A stretch of 61,934 nt of DNA from NCBI GenBank assembly GCA_036443405.1, contig JAZFYD010000027.1, positions 1 through 61,934 of the forward strand. The letters run 5' to 3'. This stretch comes from JAZFYD01 sp036443405. GTDB taxonomy: Bacteria > Planctomycetota > PLA2. The position numbers and the translations under genes are program-made. The notes beneath the pieces are model-generated. The model was not told the DNA's origin and did not search any database. It worked only from the letters and a program-made list of their open reading frames with translations. Shown here in pieces: positions 8,527 to 17,739 of this stretch; position 1 is the first letter of the stretch; every line of letters begins with the position of its first letter.

Positions 8527-8901
8527 CTAATCGAGGCCGACGCGCTCTTTCATCAGGCGTCCCACCTTGAACTTCACGACCCGCTTCGCGGGAACATCGA
8601 CCTTTTCGAGGGTGCGCGGATTCTGCGCCTTGCGGGCTGCCCGCTCTTTGATCTCGAAAACGCCAAATTCCCGGAACTCCAACCGGTTGTTCCGTCCGAG
8701 CTCCGTGATGATCTCGTCCAAGAACATCTGGATGATGTCCTTGGTCACCACCTTGGTCTGGCCCGTGCGGTCCGCAATCCGGCTCACCAGCTCTTTCTTG
8801 GTGACCGTGCGGCCATCGTCGGGATGGCCGTGCAGGGAGTCATGGGTCGCGGCGGGCGCCTGAACGCTGCCCAGGGATGAAGGATTGTGCTCACCGCTCA
8901 T
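8527..8901 (-). CDS. HU/IHF-family DNA-binding protein with N-terminal extension
   Basis: 124 residues from the ATG at 8901. The HU/IHF fold begins near residue 33 (TKKELVSRIADRTG) and the DNA-intercalating arm carries QNPRTLEKVDVPAKR, close to IHF-like proteins. The first 30 residues (His-, Ser- and Asp-rich) are extra to the usual 90-100 residue protein. It binds and bends DNA. A good promoter candidate lies at 9029-9056. Whether it is HU-like or IHF-like cannot be settled; no second subunit is present here. Confidence 0.9.
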   Translation of the reverse strand: MSGEHNPSSLGSVQAPAATHDSLHGHPDDGRTVTKKELVSRIADRTGQTKVVTKDIIQMFLDEIITELGRNNRLEFREFGVFEIKERAARKAQNPRTLEKVDVPAKRVVKFKVGRLMKERVGLD

Positions 8902-9028
8902 CGCATTCGATCCTGATCGAGGACTCGATCCTGATTCCGGCAGAGCCCGAACTCCCATGCCCGGGTCGGCCGAAGCCGGAAGAGCCGAACTGACTTATAT
9001 CCTTTATTCATCGGCTCTTACGTCCCCA

Positions 9029-9056
9029 AATCTAGACCGCTCTTGAAAACAGTCAA
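9029..9056 (-). promoter_or_regulatory. Probable promoter of the HU-family gene
   Basis: On the minus strand TTGACT (9051-9056) and TAGATT (9029-9034) are separated by 16 bases. They lie about 130 bases before the ATG at 8901. A closer TATAAG (rc of 8994-8999 area) without a good -35 is an alternative. Confidence 0.45.
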
Positions 9057-9140
9057 CCTGTTTTTTTCTGGAACTCCATTCCCAGCAACGGTTTACGTCC
9101 GCCGGTGCAACTGGACCGATCGTGGGCCGTGCGAACTGGC

Positions 9141-9152
9141 GTAAACGTTTAC
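9141..9152. promoter_or_regulatory. Perfect 12-bp palindrome, LacI-operator-like
   Basis: GTAAACGTTTAC is a perfect palindrome with a central CG, the core form of LacI/GalR-family operators. It lies between the HU promoter and the small gene at 9214, so it could control either. No LacI-family gene is in the window. Confidence 0.3.
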
Positions 9153-9213
9153 CAACAATACGGTTAGATCGAAGCTCGGTGGCCCGGCCTGCGCCGGTTA
9201 CACTCCCAAAACC

Positions 9214-9609
9214 ATGGCCGTGACACCCCACGCGATGCGCCTTCGCGTCCTCAAATATTCCCCGAAAGTTTCTTCCGAAGAGCGGATCGCGGCCGCCCGA
9301 TTGTTGCTCGCGGCGGGCCAAACCACCGAGGCGCTCGACCTCTTCCTGCTCGCCGGGGACGAGGCCGCCATCCGTGAAATCGAAAAGCTGGCGGTGTCGG
9401 GAGGGCATCCCCACCTGCTGCTCTCCATGCGCCGCTATGGCCGAGAGTGCGATCCGGCGACCTGGAAGGCGACGGGCGAGGCGGCGGCGGCCAACGGGCG
9501 CTGGTGCGAAGCGTACCGCGCGTTCAGCGAGGCGGGAGACGAAGCGGGCCTCGCGCGGGTCGACGAGGTCCTCCCGGGCTACGCGCCGTTCAAGCCGCAG
9601 GGCAAGTAG
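9214..9609 (+). CDS. Small helical-repeat protein, unknown function
   Basis: 131 residues, mostly helical, with paired Ala-rich helices resembling TPR/SEL1 or clathrin-type repeats (AAARLLLAAGQTTEALDLF, then AYRAFSEAGDEAGLARV). No signal peptide. Starts at 9214 or 9235 are both possible. It diverges from the HU gene and is followed by a strong hairpin at 9634-9665. I do not recognise a family. Confidence 0.55.
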   Translation: MAVTPHAMRLRVLKYSPKVSSEERIAAARLLLAAGQTTEALDLFLLAGDEAAIREIEKLAVSGGHPHLLLSMRRYGRECDPATWKATGEAAAANGRWCEAYRAFSEAGDEAGLARVDEVLPGYAPFKPQGK

Positions 9610-9633
9610 CGCCACCGGGGTAGGCCGTCTGGC

Positions 9634-9665
9634 GGCACCGCCCGCCAATTGAAGCGGGCGGCGCC
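9634..9665. terminator. Bidirectional hairpin terminator
   Basis: Arms 9634-9645 and 9654-9665 form a 12-bp GC-rich stem with one mismatch around an 8-base loop (CAATTGAA). It lies between the converging genes ending at 9609 and 9732. Confidence 0.55.
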
Positions 9666-9731
9666 CCCCGCTGGAGAAACGCCGCCCGTGGCTAGGACTG
9701 AGTGATCGGGTGCCTGCCGAGAATCGCCCTA

Positions 9732-11846
9732 CTAGTCGTCTTCTTCTTCGTCCTCGTCGTCGTCGACACCCTCGAGCTCGCTCTCGGCGTCTTCGTCTTC
9801 TTCCTCGTCGTCTTCCTCTTCCGCGGGATCTTTCCGCTTGGGCGGCCTGGGAGCATTCTTGAGCAACTCGTCCTGGAAGGCATCGTGCTCCTTCTGCATC
9901 GCCACGAACGCGGCTTCCTCGTTCTTGTTGTCGAAGAAGATCTCGACGAAAGCGCCGTAGGCATCGCGCCAGCGCTTCTCACCGTCACCGCCATATTTCG
10001 CGGGCTTGATGCGACCCCGGAACATCGCCATGGCGAACTCGAGGAACTTCTCGCGGTACTTGCCGTTTTCGTAGTGCGTCAGAAACGTCGCAAGCACATA
10101 GGACTGCGGATAGAGCGCGGCACCGAAGTAGTAGCGCGGGCTCAGGAATTTGTGCGATGCCTCGGGCGTTATCGGGCGCACCCGTTCGATCCAGCTGTCC
10201 CGGATCCAGTTCTGGTATTCGGAGTAGCTCTCGCGCGGCACCAGGTCCTTGATCGGAAGCAGGGGGACCCCGTTCTTCTTCATTCTGCGGATCCCCTCCA
10301 GCCGGCCGATCGCGTACCACTCGAATTCAGGCTCGCCATCGGTGCCCGGTTTGATGCGGCCGGAACCACCGAGCAGTTCCGCAAAACCCTCGTTGAAGAA
10401 GACACAACCGCCTTCATCGAAGTAGTTCGTGAAGCGGTCCTTCGGATCCTCCGAGAACTTCCAGTGCAGGTGATGCGTCGATTCATGACACATCACGTTG
10501 AGCGCACTGATTCCGCTGGACTCGTCGTTTTCGCGTAGGAACAAGAAAACCCAGCGGTTCCACGGGGAGAAATACCCCAGCACGCCCGACGGGAGCGGAC
10601 GGCCTTCGGCCTTCATCTGGTAGGCGTCGAGTCCCTTTTTGTCCTCAAAGATCCACTGGAAGAGGATGTCGGAGGGCTTGAGCTTCGGAAGGCCCATCGG
10701 CTTTCGGTAGTTCTCGTCCCAGTGCTTGACGAAACCCGCATAGATCTTGCGGTACTTCTCCGCCTCGATCTCCATCTCCTTCCGCTTTTTCGCGACGCGC
10801 TTTTTCTCTTCGGGTGTGTCCTCCATCACCTTCAGCTCGCGCGAACCGAGGAAGACGATGAACGGGTGCGCCACGACCTGGACGGATTCGTAGTGCATCA
10901 GAACCGGGTGGTTCTTGGTGCGCTCGATCGCTCTCAGGATCTGCTTCCGGTACGGGTCGTTGGCCAGCTCCTCGAGGTACTTCTTGATCCCCGTCATCTC
11001 GGTGCTCACCTCGGTGAACTCCGGGGTATCGAGCCAAACATCCTCGCCCGCTTCGACGCGGTCCTCGTACTTGTCGCGGAAGGCGACGATGTTCTCCGGC
11101 AACCCCGTCTCCGCGGTCACTTTCATCCAGAGTTCCTCGAACCCGGGATGGTCGCGCAGTGCCTTCTTCCCGGCCGCGCGATTGGCTGTCTCGTTGTTCG
11201 GGTCCACCTTCAGGAGCTGCGCCATCAGCGCCATCTTCTTCGCGCCCCAAAATGCCGCGTCCTGGTCGTACTCCTTGGAGCTCGCTTCGCTGAAGATGCG
11301 TTCGATCGCGCCCTTCTCGAGGTCCTTTTCGGTGCCGTCGGCGTTGAGTGCGATCTCGCCCCACCAGTCCGCGGGGCTCTGTTTCGGGGCCACCGCGACG
11401 CTACCGCCGCCGCCGCTCCCGGAGCCGGCCGTGTCCTCGCCACCCCTGTTGGACATGACGACGACGACGATGCCGACCACGACGATGGCGCCCACCCCCG
11501 CGATCAACGGCATTGCGGACTTCTTCGCCGGCGCGGCCTCGTCGTAGTCCTCTGCCGGGCGGCGCGATCGTGCGCCGGTCCGCGCCGCGGTCTTGGTTCC
11601 GCTGGAACGCCGTCCCGTGGGGGCCGCCGCGGAGCTACGGCTACCGCGCGTCGGCGTCGCGCCGGTGCTCGCCTGCTTGCCGGTCTTCGGCTGAAACGCC
11701 GGGCCGTCTTTCAGCGAACGCTTCACGGCGACGGCTTCGCCCGCCGAGAGAACTTCGCCGCATGTCGAGCAGGCAAATTTGGAGCCCTTCTCGAGCTGCG
11801 TCACATCAAGGGTGGTTCCGCAGTTCGTGCACTTCTGGGTACGCAT
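9732..11846 (-). CDS. Membrane-anchored DUF1570-like putative metallopeptidase
   Basis: 704 residues. The N-terminus is a zinc ribbon (CTNCG near 6-10, CSTCG near 26-30), followed by a basic, Ser/Thr-rich linker and one membrane segment (about 111-131). The large outer domain contains HESTHHLHW (HExxH at 454-458) and EGFAE (486-490), the pattern of DUF1570-type gluzincin-like proteins common in Planctomycetes. The C-terminal 45 residues are very acidic. It starts 14 bases after the upstream, interrupted paralogue. Proteolytic activity is predicted from the motif, not known. Confidence 0.75.
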   Translation of the reverse strand: MRTQKCTNCGTTLDVTQLEKGSKFACSTCGEVLSAGEAVAVKRSLKDGPAFQPKTGKQASTGATPTRGSRSSAAAPTGRRSSGTKTAARTGARSRRPAEDYDEAAPAKKSAMPLIAGVGAIVVVGIVVVVMSNRGGEDTAGSGSGGGGSVAVAPKQSPADWWGEIALNADGTEKDLEKGAIERIFSEASSKEYDQDAAFWGAKKMALMAQLLKVDPNNETANRAAGKKALRDHPGFEELWMKVTAETGLPENIVAFRDKYEDRVEAGEDVWLDTPEFTEVSTEMTGIKKYLEELANDPYRKQILRAIERTKNHPVLMHYESVQVVAHPFIVFLGSRELKVMEDTPEEKKRVAKKRKEMEIEAEKYRKIYAGFVKHWDENYRKPMGLPKLKPSDILFQWIFEDKKGLDAYQMKAEGRPLPSGVLGYFSPWNRWVFLFLRENDESSGISALNVMCHESTHHLHWKFSEDPKDRFTNYFDEGGCVFFNEGFAELLGGSGRIKPGTDGEPEFEWYAIGRLEGIRRMKKNGVPLLPIKDLVPRESYSEYQNWIRDSWIERVRPITPEASHKFLSPRYYFGAALYPQSYVLATFLTHYENGKYREKFLEFAMAMFRGRIKPAKYGGDGEKRWRDAYGAFVEIFFDNKNEEAAFVAMQKEHDAFQDELLKNAPRPPKRKDPAEEEDDEEEDEDAESELEGVDDDEDEEEDD

Positions 11847-11860
11847 TGTCCGGTGTACTC

Positions 11861-13495
11861 CTATCCGTCCTTAGCCAGCTCATCCCAGCGTCCCCGGAGC
11901 GACAACTCCAGTTCCGCCCAGCCAGCCTCATTCTCGATCTTAAACGCCTTTTCAAAATCACCGACCCCACCCCGGCTCGCTCCGGTGGCCTGATCGCGCA
12001 AGAAGCGGACGAACGCCGCTCGATACGGCTCGCGCCGCACGGTGTCGACGAACAGCCACGCCAGGTCCGAATACGAACCGCGAAACCGTAATCTACGCGC
12101 CCGCCGCTGGTCGTCGAGGTCCACCGGCTCCTGATAAAGATGCAGATTGAACCACGTCCCGCATTCCGCCAACTTCTGCACGGCGCGCAGCGGCAGGTCC
12201 AGCTTGAACGTGTGGGCCTCTTTCAGCAATTGCCCGATCGCAGGCTCCTTCACCAAAGAGGCCGCCAGGTCCGCCGCCAGCCCCTCGCGCAGCCAGAGCG
12301 CCCGCGAGTTCTGCATGTGGTTGATCGTGCGGTCCTTCTTGTCGAGCCCCCACGCATCCAGGATCTGCAGCGTCGCGAGATAGGCCGCCGTCTCTTCGAG
12401 GGGGTGGCTCCCGCGTCGAATCGAACCGGGGTTGAACTTCGGCGCGCGGCCGGTGGCGTCCACTTCGTCCGGGTCTCGGACGGGTAGCGCCGGCATCCCC
12501 GCGGGCTGCGCGGGCAGCTCGAACAGGAACGCCCAACCGTCCTTGCGATTGAAAAAACCTGACCGATAAGGTCGCGCCGCGTTTTCCTTGCGAAGGACCT
12601 CGGCGAAGTCGCGATACGCATCGACGTCGCCGAAGATCCACTGCTTGAAAAGCGCCTGATCCGTGCGCGCGTGCAGATCCGGCAATTCCGGAAAGCGGCG
12701 TCGCATCGCTTGCAGCACGCCTTCGTAGAGGTCTCGGATCCGCTCGAGCCGCTTGACGTAGTACTCGCGACGGGACGCCACACGATCCGCCTCGGCCCCG
12801 CTGTCTTCGCCCTCGATCGTTTGAAGATCGCGCGCGCTGAAAAAGATCAGGAAAGGCCCGGCCGTGATGTGCACGAACGGGTAGCGGTTCAGAAGCGGAT
12901 GACGCTTCACCTGGCTGAGCGCGATCTGCTGCACCGCGTACTGGTGATCGCGGTCAAGGTGATCGAGGTACTCACGGACCGATTGCAGCCTGGAGGTAAT
13001 GACTTCCCATTCCCCGGAACCGACAAAGTGCGGGCTCCCGTCCTGCACGAACGGATCGTATTGCTCGATCAGCGAATCGATCTCGGAGTTGGGCGCGCGA
13101 CATCCGAGCATCCGGCTCCAGAGGCCCGCAAAACCCTCGGCGCTCTGCAACGCCCGGCGCCCCTCGGCGTCGTTGGCCTACAAGTCCTCGGGATCCAGCG
13201 CGAGCACCCGCTTGGAGACCCAGCGGCGTTTTTCCTTCCACCAGGTGTCGTCGCGGTCAAAGCCGAACTCGCGACCGCGCGCCAAGAGCGCGTTGAGCTC
13301 CCGCGGCGCGAGGATGCGCTCCTTGCCGGACTCGGTCACCGTGGCGTCCTGCCACCAGATCGCGCGATCGGCCGGGGCGGTCCGCGTCGTTTCGGAATCC
13401 CCACGGCCGGGCGGCCCGGGACCGGCGTCGCAGCCCGAAAGAGCAAGGAGAATGGCCGCGGCGGCCGTCTTTGTGGTTCGCACCATCAAACGCAT
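11861..13495 (-). pseudogene. Lipoprotein paralogue of the DUF1570-like protein, interrupted by in-frame TAG
   Basis: The frame opens at 13495 with a lipoprotein signal (LLALSGC). It meets TAG at 13180-13178 after LALDPEDL and continues in the same frame, with no shift, for 429 more residues to 11861. The neighbour at 9732 aligns across the stop: LLKVDPNNETANRAAGKKAL against LALDPEDL-stop-ANDAEGRRAL. Both halves also share WW and 'HP-hydrophobic' blocks. The downstream half could begin only at a TTG. The HExxH of the paralogue is absent, so the protein would be a non-catalytic version. A nonsense mutation or sequencing error is more likely than recoding. Confidence 0.65.
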
Positions 13496-13849
13496 GAATC
13501 GGATTCCGGCCCTTCCCGCACCCTTAGTCCGGGGCCCTGAGGAAGGATCGGGGCATTGTAGAGGACGCGGTAGCGGAGGGCACAGTAGCGGGAGGCTCGG
13601 GTAGCGCGGAAATTGTAGCGGCTGGGCGCGCCCAAACCGCGACCGCCTATCTAGACAAATCCGCGGGGCGGGCCCCTCCCGAGCCGGTGAGAATCTCGAG
13701 GCGTGCGCGAGCAGGCCCGAAACGGTGGCTGTCCGCACTTCCATCTCAGGACCAGACGGTCGAGAGGTGCCATTCGTGCAGGGCTTTAGGTCAAAACCCG
13801 CGCGGAATCGCTGGAGTCGTCCAAACCGTATCGGGTACGGATGAACCGG
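13496..13849. other. Intergenic region with GTAGCG short repeats
   Basis: No gene supported. Between 13556 and 13625 the words GTAGAGG, GTAGCGG, GTAGCGG, GTAGCGC and GTAGCGG recur every 11-20 bases. They probably form the upstream region of the interrupted lipoprotein gene. Confidence 0.35.
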
Positions 13850-14620
13850 CTACCACTTCACGCCGTGTTTCTTGCCGTGCTTTTGAGCCCACTCGCGGGC
13901 TTCGCGCACGGACTCGAACGTCTCGCCGGGGACGAGCTGGGCGAGCGCCCACTGCGTGTGGGGCACGATGATCTCCCACTCGTCGTAGCGCTCCTTCCAC
14001 CACGCCGTGGGCGGATTTGTGGGGTCGTTGGCGTTCGCCGGCCGCGGGTAATCGAGCTTTTCGGCGAGCTTCCTGAACATTGACTTCGCCTTGATGTAGC
14101 CCAGGTACCGGGTCGCCGCGAGGTGGGTGTCTTTGGTGTCGCGGCGAAAGTACTTCTCCGCTTCCCTCATCCCCTTCGTGTAGCCGACCTTGCCCATGGA
14201 CACGAGCAGCGCGCACACGATGTCCGTGCGCTTCTCGGTCTTGAGGAGTTTGTGCAGCGCCTTTCCGACCTTGGGATTGGTCCCCTGGCGGGCACAAACG
14301 AACACACCCTCGATGGCGACGAACCTGTTCTTGTCCCTCGCGAGTTTCTGGGCCCGCTTCATGATCAGCGGATGGACCCACTCGCCGAGGTCCTTGACCA
14401 GATCGGCCTTCTTGAACTGGTCCTTTTCCTTCTTGAACGCCTTTTCGAACTGCGTCAGCTTCTCGCGCGCAACCGCGGGGTCCTCGATCTTGACGCCGGG
14501 TTCGTCCAGTTCGCGTTCCGCGACCCCTACGTGCTTTTCCTCTTTCTTGGCCTCGCCCCCGCTGTCGCCTTGGCCCAAAAGCGTGGCGGCCATCAAACCA
14601 ACCAGAACCAAAGTTCTCAT
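13850..14620 (-). CDS. Exported HEAT-like protein
   Basis: 256 residues from the ATG at 14620, which overlaps the upstream stop as ATGA; the longer frame is a shadow. A signal peptide (LVLVGLMAATLLGQG) precedes a helical body rich in Lys and Glu with HEAT-like pairs (about 75-165). The C-terminus has the Trp-rich PPTAWWKERYDEWEI region. Similar in design to the protein at 6335. Co-transcribed with the membrane protein at 14617. Function unknown. Confidence 0.65.
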   Translation of the reverse strand: MRTLVLVGLMAATLLGQGDSGGEAKKEEKHVGVAERELDEPGVKIEDPAVAREKLTQFEKAFKKEKDQFKKADLVKDLGEWVHPLIMKRAQKLARDKNRFVAIEGVFVCARQGTNPKVGKALHKLLKTEKRTDIVCALLVSMGKVGYTKGMREAEKYFRRDTKDTHLAATRYLGYIKAKSMFRKLAEKLDYPRPANANDPTNPPTAWWKERYDEWEIIVPHTQWALAQLVPGETFESVREAREWAQKHGKKHGVKW

Positions 14621-15372
14621 TTCCGAACTCCCGCTTCTTGATGCGGCGTTTGAGCGAAAGCGTTCACCGCCTTCGAGAGCCTGCGGCCCAAACGGTAGAG
14701 AAGCAGAAGGAGAATACCAAGTACGGCGTACCCCGCCGACCGGAACCACCACTCGTTCTGGAACTGTTCGAACACCGGCTCCAGCCGCGCGGCAAACGTC
14801 GCGAGCAAGAAACAGCCGGTCACGGATCCGACCGTGATCGCAAGAAACGCCGTTGTGGCGCGCAACCCCACGAGCCGGCCGAGAATGCAGGCCGCCGGCG
14901 CGCCGGTCCCGGTGACCGGGATGAATACGAAGAGAAACACGCCCGTGAACGCCCACCGCCGCATCCATGGACGGTGCTCGAGCACGTAGCGGCAAAACGT
15001 CATCACGCGCAGGATCCACGGACCCACGCGCGGGACCCGGTAGATGAAGTGCAGGTTGAACCCCAGGAAGTAGGCCAACCAGAGGTCCATGAAGACGACC
15101 ATCGGAGCCAACTCCCAGGTGGTCATCTTGAACATCGCGTCCGGCGCCGCGCCGAAGACGATGATCAACTTGCCTAGCGCAAAAAACGCGACGCCGACGG
15201 CGCGCGAAACGCGGGTGAGATCGCCCGAGCGCTCGAGCAGAACGATCGCGACCACCAGGATCAGCAACGGTGCGATCAGGTTGATCCCGTTGAGAAGCGC
15301 CGGGCGACGGCCGATGCTCGGCTCCTGCAGCAGGACTTCGACGGGATCGGGGTTCTGGTCGGACAGCGGCAT
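14617..15372 (-). CDS. Small multi-drug export family (COG2426-like) membrane protein
   Basis: 251 residues from the ATG at 15372. About five to six membrane segments, with the VPVTGTGAPAACILGRLVGL-type region (FIPVTGTGAPAACILG) that marks the COG2426 'small multidrug export' family. Despite that family name the substrate is not established. The stop overlaps the HEAT protein start by 4 bases. It diverges from the FabZ-like gene at 15454. Confidence 0.75.
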   Translation of the reverse strand: MPLSDQNPDPVEVLLQEPSIGRRPALLNGINLIAPLLILVVAIVLLERSGDLTRVSRAVGVAFFALGKLIIVFGAAPDAMFKMTTWELAPMVVFMDLWLAYFLGFNLHFIYRVPRVGPWILRVMTFCRYVLEHRPWMRRWAFTGVFLFVFIPVTGTGAPAACILGRLVGLRATTAFLAITVGSVTGCFLLATFAARLEPVFEQFQNEWWFRSAGYAVLGILLLLLYRLGRRLSKAVNAFAQTPHQEAGVRK

Positions 15373-15453
15373 GAATCGAGCCGCGTATCGTATGGGGGCT
15401 CGGCTACGCGTCAATGTGGTCATCAAAGTCGCTAGCGCGTAGGGTTGTCGCCC

Positions 15454-15930
15454 ATGCCCCCGATGCAACTCGTCGATCTCGACGCCCTCGATCTGAACAG
15501 CCTCCAACTCGGGCCCGACGAGATCCGCGCGGTGAATCCGCACCGCCACGAGATGGAGTTGCTCACCGGCATCATTCGTTTCGCCCCCGAGGAGGGGTTC
15601 ATCGTCGGCGAATTGCAATTGGCGGAGGACGCCTTTTGGGTGCGCGGCCACATCCCCGGCCGCCCCATCTTCCCGGGCGTGCTGATGGTCGAAGCCGCCG
15701 CGCAGCTTTGTTCGTACTACTGGCGCGCGACGTTCGATCAGCCCGACCGCTTCTTCGGATTCGGCGGTATCCGCGATACGCGCTTTCGCGGGACGGTGAC
15801 CCCCGGGGAACGACTGATCATCGCCGGCAAGGTGGTGAACCTCCGTCCCCGCCGCGCGATCTTCGACACCCAAGGCTTCGTCGACGGCACGATGGTATTT
15901 GAGTCCCAAATCATCGGCATGCCCGTGTGA
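15454..15930 (+). CDS. FabZ-like hotdog 3-hydroxyacyl-ACP dehydratase
   Basis: 158 residues from the ATG at 15454; an upstream TTG at 15445 is less likely. The active-site block GHIPGRPIFPGVLMVEAAAQ matches the FabZ/FabA pattern: catalytic His in GHIPG and catalytic Glu in VEAAAQ. FabZ dehydrates 3-hydroxyacyl-ACP in fatty acid elongation. The gene stands alone and not in a fab or lpx cluster, so it may serve another acyl pathway. A palindromic repeat starts 13 bases after its stop. Confidence 0.82.
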   Translation: MPPMQLVDLDALDLNSLQLGPDEIRAVNPHRHEMELLTGIIRFAPEEGFIVGELQLAEDAFWVRGHIPGRPIFPGVLMVEAAAQLCSYYWRATFDQPDRFFGFGGIRDTRFRGTVTPGERLIIAGKVVNLRPRRAIFDTQGFVDGTMVFESQIIGMPV

Positions 15931-15942
15931 GCCGTGTCTCCT

Positions 15943-15992
15943 GCCCAACGGCTGACGCCGTTGGAGCCACGCGCTCGAAGCGTCTTAGATGG
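15943..15992 (+). repeat. Stop-associated palindromic repeat after the FabZ-like gene
   Basis: The stem CCAACGGC (15945-15952) and GCCGTTGG (15957-15964) enclose the loop TGAC. The tail AGCCACGCGCTCGAAGCG and TTAGATGG completes the module. In the direction of the upstream gene, the order is palindrome then tail, as in the other copies. Confidence 0.75.
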
Positions 15993-16082
15993 ACTCGTGA
16001 ACCGCGGACTGTCGACCTTTCGAACGCCTGTCGCCCCAAGACCCGCGAATCGGACGCCTTGGGCCAATACAAGCGTCCTCCA

Positions 16083-16150
16083 CCATCGAACGGGAGGCTC
16101 CAACGGCGTCAGCCGTTGGGCCAGCAACACTGCGGCGTCAGCCGTTGGGC
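16083..16150 (-). repeat. Stop-associated palindromic repeat after nupC
   Basis: Read on the minus strand, two cores follow the nupC stop: a partial GCCCAACGGCTGACGCCG and then a full CCAACGGC-TGAC-GCCGTTGG stem, followed by GGAGCC and TTCGATGG. The first core touches the stop codon. Confidence 0.75.
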
Positions 16151-17739
16151 TAGTCAAACTGGCCGATTACGCTGACTATGCACGCGGTCAGTTGGCAGGC
16201 GAGGGCGCCGGCGAACATCGCTTTTAAGGCGAGGCGCGCGTAGAGCGGACGGTTGTTGGGCGCGAGCGGCGAGAGGCCGCCGATCTGGATTCCGATCGAC
16301 ATGAAATTCGCGAATCCGCACAGTGCGTAGGTGCTCAGGACCTGGGCTCGCGTTCCGATCTCGCCGTTCTGGATCATCTTCCCGAGTTCGTCGTACGCGG
16401 CGAACTCGTTGAACACGGTTTTGGTCCCGATCAACTGCCCAACGTTCACGCAGTCTTCGACCGGCGTCCCCATCAGGAACGCGAACGGGGCGAACACGTG
16501 GCCGAACACGCTGCGAAATGTCCACCCCTCCATGCCCATGATTTCCGACCCGATCCAACTGAACGCGGCGTCGAACAGGTAGACGAACGCGTAGAACACG
16601 AGCAGCATCGCGATTACGTTCACCGCCAGCCGGGTGCCCGCGGTCACGCCGAGGGAGAGCGCGTCCAGTACGTTGCGCCCGGTCTCCTCCTTGTTCACCT
16701 TCGCGCCTTCGATGGTCTCCGGCGTTCCGGTCTCGGGCACGAGAATCTTGGCAAACACGAACGCGGCGGGCGCGCTCATCACGGATGCGGCGATCAGGTC
16801 GGCGGCGCCGCGTTGCAAGCCGGCATTGTCCAACACGCTGATGTAGGCGCCCAGTACGCTGCCGGCAATCGTCGCGAATCCGCCGGTCATCAACGCCATG
16901 GTCTCGCTCTCGGTCATGCGCGCGAGATACGGGCGCACCACGAGCGGCGCCTCGGTCTGGCCGACGAAGACGTTGGCCGCGGCGGAGATCGATTCGGCGC
17001 CACTCACCCCGAGCGTGCGGTGCAACATGCGCGCGAACATGCCGACGAGCCACGGCAGAAACCCGATGTGATAGAGCAGCGACATCAATGCGCTGAACAC
17101 CAGGATGATCGAGCCGACCTCGATCGCGAATACGAACCCACCGGCCTGGGGCAGCCCGCCAAAGACCATGTTGGCACCGCCCTTCGCGAACCCGACCACC
17201 CACAAAACCGCATCGCCGACGCCCTGCAGCGCAAGAAACCCGAATTGGCGCGGGAGGAGCGGCGCGCCGGCGAAACCGGTCAGCAACGCGGGCAGCGCCG
17301 CGCAACCGGCCAACGAGATCGCGCGCCGCGAAGCCCCCCGGGAACTGGGGATGCCCACGGCACCGAGCGCAAACGCCGCGACCATGAGCAAGCGCCGCCA
17401 AATCTGGTCGGGATCGTCCCCCCATCGGGCATACGCATGAATCCCCACACAGATCCATGCGATCCACATGGCGAGAACACCGAAGCCGTTGGCGAGAAAG
17501 TCGCGCGCCAGGGGTCTGCGCCGGATCAGCCCGACGACTTGCGCGAGCGCCGCGGCCGCGCACATCACATAACAAAGGGCCGGCACCCACTCGTCGCGCA
17601 CCAGAAACACCGCGAGAAAGAGCTGCATCCCGACGCCGATGCCGACGAGCCGCCACGGCACGCGCTTTTTGTCCTTGGACAACAGGTACGCGCCGCCCAG
17701 GAATACGGCGATGCCCAGGAGCGCGGCGAACCGTTCCAT
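16150..17739 (-). CDS. nupC: NupC-family concentrative nucleoside transporter
   Basis: 529 residues with many membrane segments. The C-terminal 400 residues carry family motifs: GGFATIAGSVLGAYI, EAISAAANVFVGQTEAPL-like (here SGAESISAAANVFVGQ), FNEFAAYDEL and CGFANFMSIGIQIGG. These transporters import nucleosides with Na+ or H+. About 130 N-terminal residues, with roughly four segments, are extra compared with E. coli NupC. The start overlaps the carbonic anhydrase stop by one base. The stop codon lies at the edge of a palindromic repeat. Confidence 0.92.
   Translation of the reverse strand: MERFAALLGIAVFLGGAYLLSKDKKRVPWRLVGIGVGMQLFLAVFLVRDEWVPALCYVMCAAAALAQVVGLIRRRPLARDFLANGFGVLAMWIAWICVGIHAYARWGDDPDQIWRRLLMVAAFALGAVGIPSSRGASRRAISLAGCAALPALLTGFAGAPLLPRQFGFLALQGVGDAVLWVVGFAKGGANMVFGGLPQAGGFVFAIEVGSIILVFSALMSLLYHIGFLPWLVGMFARMLHRTLGVSGAESISAAANVFVGQTEAPLVVRPYLARMTESETMALMTGGFATIAGSVLGAYISVLDNAGLQRGAADLIAASVMSAPAAFVFAKILVPETGTPETIEGAKVNKEETGRNVLDALSLGVTAGTRLAVNVIAMLLVFYAFVYLFDAAFSWIGSEIMGMEGWTFRSVFGHVFAPFAFLMGTPVEDCVNVGQLIGTKTVFNEFAAYDELGKMIQNGEIGTRAQVLSTYALCGFANFMSIGIQIGGLSPLAPNNRPLYARLALKAMFAGALACQLTACIVSVIGQFD

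Noticed and set aside
13178..13180. Pyrrolysine at the TAG codon
   Set aside because: The paralogue has an ordinary residue (Thr) here and nothing supports recoding; a nonsense change is simpler.
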